The notes under the pieces are model-generated. The model was given only the letters and a program-made list of their open reading frames with translations, had not been told where the DNA came from and did no database searches. Source: Deltaproteobacteria bacterium (GTDB lineage: Bacteria; Desulfobacterota; Desulfarculia; Desulfarculales; Desulfarculaceae). From it: a DNA stretch of 64,000 bases. The position numbers and the translations under genes are program-made. The stretch lies in the NCBI GenBank assembly GCA_020444205.1, contig JAHLLJ010000002.1, forward strand, positions 25,860 through 89,859, in the 5' to 3' direction. Positions 57,596-64,000 of this stretch are shown here, piece by piece. Every line of letters starts with the position of its first letter. Positions within the stretch are counted from its first letter, which is position 1.

Positions 57596-59089
57596 ATGTC
57601 CGACACCCTTAACGTTGCTTTGGTCCATTGCCCTCTGATCAATGGCGACCTCGCCGGTAACCAGGCTTTGCTTTTGGATCTCAACCGCAAGGCGGCCGGG
57701 CTGGGCGCAGACCTCATCGTCAATACGGAAATGGGCCTGAGCGGCTATGGTTTCGACTCCAGGGCCGAAATCGCTTCTCTGGTGCAGACCGAGGAAAGCC
57801 CGGTGGTGCGCGCCTTTGCCGAGTTGGCCGCCACCCGTGGCGTGTATCTGGCCTTGGGACTGGCCAAGCGCGATCCGCAAAACGACATTTATTACAACGC
57901 GGCCATCCTGTTCGGTCCCGATGGTCGCAGCCATGCCCTGCGCCACAAAATAACCGCTGAAGCCAAATGGGCCTGCCCTGGCGAGGTACAGCAAGACGAC
58001 ATGGCTGTCACTCCCTGGGGAAACCTGGGCCTTTTGATCTGCTCGGAGACCTATTTCAGCCTAATTCCCAGGGCCATGGCCCTCAAGGGTGTTGAAATGT
58101 TGCTGGTTCCGGCCAACTGGCCGCCCAGCGGGCTGGACCCGGCCACCTTATGGCGAGCCAGGGCCATTGAAAACGGCATATATCTGGCGGCCTGCAACCG
58201 GGGGGGCCAGGACAAGCGCATGGATATGGACCAGGCCCGGTCGTACCTGTTCGACCCTCAGGGCAATAACCTGCTGCGTCCGGTGGAGTCTGAGCCTCAC
58301 ATCTTTCTAGCCCACCTGCCGTTGGAAGGGGGGCAACTGGCCGCTGCCGACCAACGCCGGGCAAGGCTCAGCACGCGAAAACCCGGCGGGTATCACTACA
58401 TCTACTCCCAGCTCAACCGTATCAAGGACCCCGGATCCTACCTGGGACTACCCGATCCGGGGGTGATGGAAGTGCACACCCTGGGTTTGGGCCCGGACCA
58501 ACAAGGCACCGATATCGCAGCGCGTCTGGAGACCCTGCCCGCTGCGGCCAGCCGAATGGCGGTTTTGCCTTCCAAGGCGGCGTGGCTCCTGACCGCTTCG
58601 GATCTGGCCGAGCTGGCTGATAGGTTGAAGATGCGTCTGATCTGCCAGGCCCCGCAGACACAAGACATCAACTTGTACTCGTCGGACCGATCCACCCAGA
58701 GATGGAGCTTGCCTGAGCAAGGCAATTGCGAACCGCCGGTGGTGGACCTGGGACCGGCCAGGGTTGGGCTTTGCATGGCCCGGGACTTGTTGCACCCCGA
58801 GCTGGCTCTGGCCATGGCCAAACGCGGCTGTGACTTGGTGGCGGTCAGCGGCGCGGAATTGGCGCCGGAGGAATGCCATGTGCTGTCCATGCGCAGCCTG
58901 GAACGTCTTACCGTGGCCCTGGCCCATGACCACGGCTGCCTCATCAGCTCCCCACCCGAGGGCCACAAGTGCGGCACGCTTTTAAAGGCCCAGGGGGCTG
59001 GAGCCTGCCGTCTGGCCCTTGACACCTCACAAGGACGCTACAAGCAATATGAACAGCGGCTCGATTACCAGCTTTTGCTGGCTCAGTAG
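57596..59089 (+). CDS. carbon-nitrogen hydrolase (nitrilase superfamily), apparently two tandem domains with a degenerate second domain
   Basis: First domain TEMGLSGY (Glu), RHKITAEAKW (Lys), GLLICSETYF (Cys); second domain PARVGLCMARDLLHPELALAMAKRGCDLVAVSGAEL resembles the Cys region but lacks a clear Glu motif. Confidence 0.8.
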   Translation: MSDTLNVALVHCPLINGDLAGNQALLLDLNRKAAGLGADLIVNTEMGLSGYGFDSRAEIASLVQTEESPVVRAFAELAATRGVYLALGLAKRDPQNDIYYNAAILFGPDGRSHALRHKITAEAKWACPGEVQQDDMAVTPWGNLGLLICSETYFSLIPRAMALKGVEMLLVPANWPPSGLDPATLWRARAIENGIYLAACNRGGQDKRMDMDQARSYLFDPQGNNLLRPVESEPHIFLAHLPLEGGQLAAADQRRARLSTRKPGGYHYIYSQLNRIKDPGSYLGLPDPGVMEVHTLGLGPDQQGTDIAARLETLPAAASRMAVLPSKAAWLLTASDLAELADRLKMRLICQAPQTQDINLYSSDRSTQRWSLPEQGNCEPPVVDLGPARVGLCMARDLLHPELALAMAKRGCDLVAVSGAELAPEECHVLSMRSLERLTVALAHDHGCLISSPPEGHKCGTLLKAQGAGACRLALDTSQGRYKQYEQRLDYQLLLAQ

Positions 59090-59101
59090 GCGTGAAATAA
59101 A

Positions 59102-61183
59102 ATGAACCAGCCAGCTAATCGCACGGAACACGGCCATCCGTCGGATACGCATCCCCCTGTGCGCGGCAGAGTGTTTCCCTTCAGCGCCCTGGTGGGCCAG
59201 CAGGAAATGAAACTGTCCCTGAAACTCAACGCCGTGGACCCGGGCGTGGGTGGTGTTTTGGTGCGCGGCGAAAAGGGAACCGCCAAATCCACCGCAGTTC
59301 GCGCCCTGGCGGCCATCCTGCCCCAAATCGAGACGGTGGAGGACTGCTCATTCGGCTGCGATCCCACCGACCCCCGCCTGATGTGCGACCACTGCCTCGA
59401 AGCATTTCAGACCGCTAGGCAGGGCAGCGTTGTTAGCAAAAAGGTGCGGGTGGTGGATCTACCGCTGAACGCCACCGAGGACATGGTCTTGGGCGGACTG
59501 GATTTCGGCAAGGCGGTCAAGACCGGCCGACGCCACTTTATGCCCGGCTTGCTGGCCAAGGCCAACCGGGGCTTTTTGTATATCGATGAAGTCAACCTGC
59601 TCGACGACCATCTGGTGGACGTGATCTTGGACGCCGCCTCCAGCGGCCAGAACTGCTTGGAGCGCGAGGGGGTCTCATTCAGCCATCCCGCCTGTTTCGT
59701 GCTGGTGGGCACTATGAACCCCGAGGAAGGCGAGCTGCGGCCCCAGCTTTTGGACCGTTTCGGCCTGTGTGTGGAGGTGGGCGGCGAACCGGAGCCCGAG
59801 GCTCGCGTGGAGCTGATGGAACGGCGCGAGGCCTTTGACCGGGACCCCGAGGCTTATGGCAGACAATACCAACAAACAGACCAGGTCGTGGCTAATGAGG
59901 TGGAACGGGCCCGCAAACTCCTGCCATCGGTGAGCTTGCCCCGCCGCTTGCGCAGCTTCATCACCGCCTTGTGCGTGGAAAACAACGTAGCCGGACACCG
60001 CGCCGACCTGGTCATCGAGCGGGCCGCAAGGGCCTTGGCCGCCCTGCAGGGCCGCCGCGAGGTAGACCAAGAAGACATCTCCGCCGTGGCTCCGCTGGCC
60101 CTGCGCCACCGCCGGCGCGATGCCGCCCCGCCACCGCCCGAGCCACCCGAGCCACCCGAGGAAGAACTCAACGACCAGGAAGACCGGGAGCAGGAGGATC
60201 CGGATCAGCCCGAGCCATCGCCCGAGCAGGACCAGGGCCAGCTGGACCAGGGCGACGGAGAGGAAGGCTTTGAGCTGCCCCTGCCCGAGCCTCCGGAACA
60301 AGGCCCGGACAATGACAGCGAGGCGGGCAACGATCCCCCCGAGGAGGTTCACCAGATCGGCCAGACCTTCAAGGTCAAGCCCATCAAGCAGCCCAAGGAC
60401 CGCAAGTTGCGCCGGGGCTCGGGTCGCCGCTCGGCCACCCGCACGGCTCAGAAGCTGGGGCGCTACGTAAAAAGCTCCCTGCGTGGGCCGGAGCAGGACC
60501 TCGCCCTGGATGCCACCTTGCGGGCCGCCGCTCCCTATCAACTCTCCCGGCGGGAGCAGACCGGTTTGGCGGTGTGCGTCAAGCCCCAGGACCTGCGCCT
60601 GAAGGTCCGCGAAAAGCGGGTGGGCAACTTCCTGCTGTTTCTGGTGGACGCCTCGGGTTCCATGGGAGCCCAGGCCCGCATGTCGGCCACCAAGGGTGCT
60701 GTACTTTCGTTGCTGTTGGATGCTTACCAGAAGCGTGACAAGGTGGCGCTGATCACCTTCCGGGGCTGGGAGGCCCAATTGGCCCTGCCACCCACCAACT
60801 CCATCGAACTGGCAGCCAAGTTGCTGGCCGAACTGCCCGTAGGCGGGCGCACGCCCCTGACCGCTGGTCTGGTCCAGGCCCAGGAACAGCTGACCCGCCA
60901 CCTGCGCAAAGACCCGGACAGCAGGCCCATAGCGCTGATTCTCACCGACGGCCGGGCCAATGCCGGCCTTGGCTCGGACGCGCCGCCTCATGAAGAAGCA
61001 ATCAACTTGGCTGCTCGCATGGGCCAGGACGAACGGGTCCGCTATGTGGTCGTGGATACCGAAGCACCGGGTATCGTGCGCCTCAACTTAGCCTCGCATC
61101 TGGCCACGGCCCTGGGCGGGGAATATTTCAAGATCGACGACCTAAAAGTCCAAGACCTGGTGAACCTCGCCAGGAAGGAATGA
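59102..61183 (+). CDS. chelatase AAA+ ATPase with acidic/Pro-rich linker and C-terminal VWA domain (ChlD/BchD-type, full-length ChlID)
   Basis: VRGEKGTAKSTAVRALAAILP, MNPEEGELRPQLLDRFGLCVEVGG, PEPPEPPEEELNDQEDREQEDPDQPEP linker, LFLVDASGSMGAQARMSATKGAVLSLL VWA/MIDAS. Confidence 0.92.
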   Translation: MNQPANRTEHGHPSDTHPPVRGRVFPFSALVGQQEMKLSLKLNAVDPGVGGVLVRGEKGTAKSTAVRALAAILPQIETVEDCSFGCDPTDPRLMCDHCLEAFQTARQGSVVSKKVRVVDLPLNATEDMVLGGLDFGKAVKTGRRHFMPGLLAKANRGFLYIDEVNLLDDHLVDVILDAASSGQNCLEREGVSFSHPACFVLVGTMNPEEGELRPQLLDRFGLCVEVGGEPEPEARVELMERREAFDRDPEAYGRQYQQTDQVVANEVERARKLLPSVSLPRRLRSFITALCVENNVAGHRADLVIERAARALAALQGRREVDQEDISAVAPLALRHRRRDAAPPPPEPPEPPEEELNDQEDREQEDPDQPEPSPEQDQGQLDQGDGEEGFELPLPEPPEQGPDNDSEAGNDPPEEVHQIGQTFKVKPIKQPKDRKLRRGSGRRSATRTAQKLGRYVKSSLRGPEQDLALDATLRAAAPYQLSRREQTGLAVCVKPQDLRLKVREKRVGNFLLFLVDASGSMGAQARMSATKGAVLSLLLDAYQKRDKVALITFRGWEAQLALPPTNSIELAAKLLAELPVGGRTPLTAGLVQAQEQLTRHLRKDPDSRPIALILTDGRANAGLGSDAPPHEEAINLAARMGQDERVRYVVVDTEAPGIVRLNLASHLATALGGEYFKIDDLKVQDLVNLARKE

Positions 61184-61190
61184 AAAGACT

Positions 61191-62219
61191 ATGAACACCA
61201 CCTATCCCTTTGCGGCCATGGTCGGCCAGCAAGACATGAAACTCTCGCTGATACTCAACGTGATCAATCCAGGTCTGTCGGGGGTTTTGATCAGAGGCGA
61301 AAAAGGCACGGGTAAATCCACCGCTGCCAGGGCCCTGGCCGAAATTCTGCCGGATATCGAAGTGGTGGACGAGTGTCCCTTCAACCTGGAGCCCGGCGAG
61401 TGCGGGGGGGAGTTGTGCCAAACCTGTACCGTGGTTGACTGCGGCTACAAACAGGCTGCGGAGCAAGGGACCAAAAGTCACGCCCGGCCGGTGAAAGTGG
61501 TGGAGTTGCCCGTGGGGGCCACCGAGGACCGGGTGGTGGGGGCCATCGACCTGGAACGCGCCCTCAAGGAGGGCGAAAAGCACTTTGAGCCGGGCATCCT
61601 GGCCCAGGCCCACCGGGCCATTCTTTACGTGGACGAGGTGAACCTGCTGGAAGACCATGTGGTGGACGTGCTCCTAGACAGCGCGGCCATGGGGGTGAAC
61701 ACCGTGGAGCGCGAGGGTGTCTCCTTCACCCACCCCGCCCGCTTCACCCTGGTGGGCACCATGAACCCCGAAGAAGGCGAGTTGCGGCCCCAGCTGCTGG
61801 ACCGTTTCGGCCTATGCGTGCTGGTCCAGGGTCTGGGCAACGCCGAGGAGCGGGTGGAGATCATGGAGCGTCGCCTGGCCTATGAACAGGGCCCAGAAGC
61901 CTTTGCCCGCGGTTATGAAAGGGAATCGGCCAAGCTAACCGAAAAGATTAGCCAGGCCCGCGAACGCTGGCCCCAGGTGGAGGCTGACCGCCAAATCATG
62001 TTGCGCATCGCCCAGGCCTGTCTACAGGTGGGCGTGGACGGCCACCGGGGCGACATCATAACCCTTAAGACGGCCAAGGCCCTGGCTGCCTGGCAGGGCC
62101 GTGTGCAAGTGGAGGCCGCCGACGTGGACCGGGCCTTGGAGCTGGTCCTACCACACCGGGTGCGGCGTAAGCCTTTCGAGGAAGTCGCCTCATCCGGTTC
62201 CGCCTTCCGGGCGGCCTGA
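61191..62219 (+). CDS. chelatase AAA+ ATPase (ChlI/BchI-type)
   Basis: [84 protein letters not shown]. Confidence 0.93.
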   Translation: MNTTYPFAAMVGQQDMKLSLILNVINPGLSGVLIRGEKGTGKSTAARALAEILPDIEVVDECPFNLEPGECGGELCQTCTVVDCGYKQAAEQGTKSHARPVKVVELPVGATEDRVVGAIDLERALKEGEKHFEPGILAQAHRAILYVDEVNLLEDHVVDVLLDSAAMGVNTVEREGVSFTHPARFTLVGTMNPEEGELRPQLLDRFGLCVLVQGLGNAEERVEIMERRLAYEQGPEAFARGYERESAKLTEKISQARERWPQVEADRQIMLRIAQACLQVGVDGHRGDIITLKTAKALAAWQGRVQVEAADVDRALELVLPHRVRRKPFEEVASSGSAFRAA

Positions 62220-62225
62220 TAGGCC

Positions 62226-62339
62226 ATGGACGACAGGGCCGAATTCCTGGTTCTGTCGCTGACCCAGCGCTGCAATCTGCGCTGTGTCTATTGCTTCGCC
62301 GGGGCTGATCCAGCCCATATTTGTCGGACACCTTGCTAA
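62226..62339 (+). pseudogene. radical SAM protein N-terminus, truncated by IS insertion after the CxxxCxxC motif
   Basis: MDDRAEFLVLSLTQRCNLRCVYCFAGADPA then IS-end sequence; last few codons derive from the IS. Confidence 0.82.
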
Positions 62340-63170
62340 GCGAGTAAATTGCTTTACGGAGGTGATCCATGACCGATCAGAAGAATCGGAGGCAGGTAAG
62401 CCGGCGGCGGTACTCGGGCTAGTTCAAGACAGAAGCCCTTGGCCTCGCCGAGCAGGTGGGGGGTTGTCCGGTGCGGCCAAGCAGCTTGGCCTGCATGAAT
62501 CTCCGCTTTATGCTTGGCGCAAGAAAGCCCGGTATGAGGCCAGCTGGAGCGAGACCGAGAAGGCACTGGCCATTGAGAATGCTAGGCTCAAGCGCCAACT
62601 GGCCAAACAGGAAGAGAAGTTGGCTCTGTTAAAAAAGGCGGCCGCGTACTTCGCGAAAGGCCTGAAGTAAAGTACGCATTTATACACAAGCATGTAGGCC
62701 AAGCCAGCATCCGAGCTCAGTGTGAGGTTTATGGCGTGTCGCGTAGCGGCTATTACGCTTGGCGGCGCAGGCAAGATCGCCTCAGCCGAAGACAGTTTGC
62801 CCGTTATCATCTAGACCTGTTGGTGGCAGAGGCCTTTGCCGCCCCTAGGGGCCGTAGCGGCTCGGTGGGGCTTACCCTTGACCTTGATGAGTTGGGCCAC
62901 AAATATAATCGCAAGACCGTAGCAGCCAGCATGAAAAGGCAGGGGCTGGTTGCTATGACAATGCCTTGGGCGGAGAGTTTCTTTCACACTCTCAGGGTGG
63001 AGATGGTCCACGGCGAGAGCTGCGCCACACGTGAGGACATGCGTCGAGCCATATTCGAGTATATTGAAGTGGACTACAACCGATCCAGGAGGTATAGCGC
63101 CAACGGCTACATCAGCCCATTGGCCTTTGAACAAAAAATGGCCGTTTAACGAATTGTCCGCTGTTACTGG
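62322..63170 (+). mobile_element. decayed IS3-family-like element (boundaries approximate)
   Basis: tgtcggacacc left end; orfA with TAG at 62420-62422 and a frameshift (GAAKQLGLHESPLYAWRKK); orfB fragments SRSGYYAWRRRQDRLSRRQ...NRKTVAASMKRQGLVA fused directly to AESFFHTLRVEMVHGE...NRSRRYSANGYISPLAFE, i.e. DDE core deleted. Confidence 0.8.
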
Positions 63171-63247
63171 ATAAGATCAATTGGACTGGGTTAAGGGGGA
63201 CAGGTCAGGTTAGCAGGAAATAGAAAAGTAGTTGATAGTTTTGATCA

Positions 63248-63264
63248 GTGCGTGTTACACACAT
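63248..63264. repeat. palindrome GTGCGTGT-T-ACACACAT, candidate operator
   Basis: Near-perfect copy of the palindrome at 63850-63866. Confidence 0.6.
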
Positions 63265-63268
63265 CAAA

Positions 63269-63829
63269 ATGAAAAAGAATAGCGATTTAGAATTTTCCTC
63301 AGGCGGCGTTTGTCGTTTGTTGGGCATAGCGCGCGAGGCGCTACGTGAGTGGCAAGTACGCGGGTATGTGGTTCCTAGCAGGTTTGTTCCATGGGGTTCA
63401 CGCGAAAAGGCGATGTTCAGTTTGCGAGAGGTTTACTTGGTGGAAACCTTTCGCCGACTGCTTGCCTTTGGCCTGTCACGGGATCAGGCCAGTCGTGTTA
63501 TTGCTCACATGCGCAGCAAACATGCTCCGCCTATAACCGCTTGGCAGGACAGCACCAATTCCTTAGATCAAGAAGATGAGTCCCGCAGTGTGATTTATCT
63601 GGCTGATGGGATACCGGTAGGGATGGTGAGCATTAGCGATGATGGTGATTATGGTCTGGAGTTCAAAAAGGGAGAGTTGACCGTCCTAAGTGGTGGACGT
63701 CTTAGGAGGTTAACGGACTTGAGAAACAGGAAGGGAAAACCTGTGATGAGTAGGCCACCTGCTTGGGACACTATTTTGGTCTTTGACGTTGCAAAGGTTC
63801 GCCAGTTTGTTAACGAGCGAGTAAGCTAA
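63269..63829 (+). CDS. MerR-like HTH DNA-binding protein
   Basis: SSGGVCRLLGIAREALREWQVRGYVVPSRFVPWGSREKAMFSLREVYLVETFRRLLAFGLSRDQASRVI; start set to ATG 63269. Confidence 0.65.
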   Translation: MKKNSDLEFSSGGVCRLLGIAREALREWQVRGYVVPSRFVPWGSREKAMFSLREVYLVETFRRLLAFGLSRDQASRVIAHMRSKHAPPITAWQDSTNSLDQEDESRSVIYLADGIPVGMVSISDDGDYGLEFKKGELTVLSGGRLRRLTDLRNRKGKPVMSRPPAWDTILVFDVAKVRQFVNERVS

Positions 63830-63849
63830 AAATTTTTGAATCATTATAT

Positions 63850-63866
63850 ATGTGTGTTACACACAT
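63850..63866. repeat. perfect palindrome ATGTGTGT-T-ACACACAT, candidate operator
   Basis: 8-bp perfect arms; second copy upstream at 63248-63264. Confidence 0.65.
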
Positions 63867-63913
63867 AAAAAAGAATTAAGGACCTATTTCACCACCTACT
63901 TCACCAAAAAGAA

Positions 63914-63953
63914 GGAGGGGCAGCGGTGAAGCTGCAACCCTCCGATATTTTTT
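63914..63953 (+). terminator. probable intrinsic terminator of the MerR-like gene
   Basis: ggagggg-cagc...gctgc-aaccctcc followed by gatatttttt. Confidence 0.6.
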
Positions 63954-64000
63954 GGCAGTCCCAACGGGACTCGAACCCGTGTCTTCGGCGTGAGAGGGCG
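63953..64000 (-). tRNA. partial tRNA (3' portion), possibly tRNA-Glu(CTC); truncated by window end
   Basis: Minus strand CGCCCTCTCACGCCGAAGACACGGGTTCGAGTCCCGTTGGGACTGCCA: T-arm ACGGG-TTCGAGT-CCCGT and CCA end; anticodon-stem has an apparent C-C mismatch so isotype is tentative. Confidence 0.65.

Noticed and set aside
59675-60991. 438-aa minus-strand ORF opposite chlD-like gene
   Set aside because: Antisense artefact in GC-rich DNA.
1-64000. CRISPR array, prophage, toxin-antitoxin or known anti-phage system
   Set aside because: No regularly spaced repeats, phage structural genes, or recognisable defence genes were found by eye.

Overview
GC-rich bacterial chromosomal segment. Gene content suggests an anaerobic deltaproteobacterium-like organism, but this is inference because no phylogenetic marker was analysed. 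Four blocks are visible. (1) ~0-23.5 kb: an organic-acid/sugar-acid catabolic region with PorAB end, Tm-1-like/UPF0261, MBL hydrolase, class II aldolase, ComB-like phosphatase, MFS, two IlvD/Edd dehydratases, an AbfD-like 4-hydroxybutyryl-CoA dehydratase-family protein, MaoC, LarA-like racemase, DUF6282-like protein, HIBADH-like dehydrogenase, a FadR/GntR regulator, and two xanthine-dehydrogenase-family enzymes whose Mo subunits are each split in two. The GntR regulator and the second XDH operon are divergent, and a perfect 17-bp inverted repeat overlaps the -10 of both predicted promoters with the same geometry. (2) ~24.6-50.2 kb: a cobalamin regulon with four cobalamin riboswitches, the anaerobic corrin pathway cbiA-C-L-D-ET-F-G-H-K, and a riboswitch-led operon with ABC-2 exporter, TonB receptor, radical SAM/SPASM, CobN, divergent CcsA-like and ResB-like membrane proteins and a BtuFCD-type importer; BtuB-like receptor on the opposite strand. 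(3) ~50.4-57 kb: a degenerate IS481-type element and a Tat-dependent molybdopterin oxidoreductase operon (FeS/NrfD/Mo/TorD). (4) ~57.3-64 kb: a fifth cobalamin riboswitch leading a tandem nitrilase-like protein, ChlD-type and ChlI-type chelatase ATPases and a radical SAM gene cut off after its CxxxCxxC motif by a decayed IS3-type element; then a MerR-like regulator flanked by identical palindromes and a partial tRNA. The best candidate for an undescribed system is the B12-riboswitch set CobN + ChlI/D + radical SAM + CcsA/ResB-like + exporter/TonB/BtuFCD + tandem nitrilase, present beside a complete-looking CbiK-type pathway. All calls are by eye; no database search was possible.
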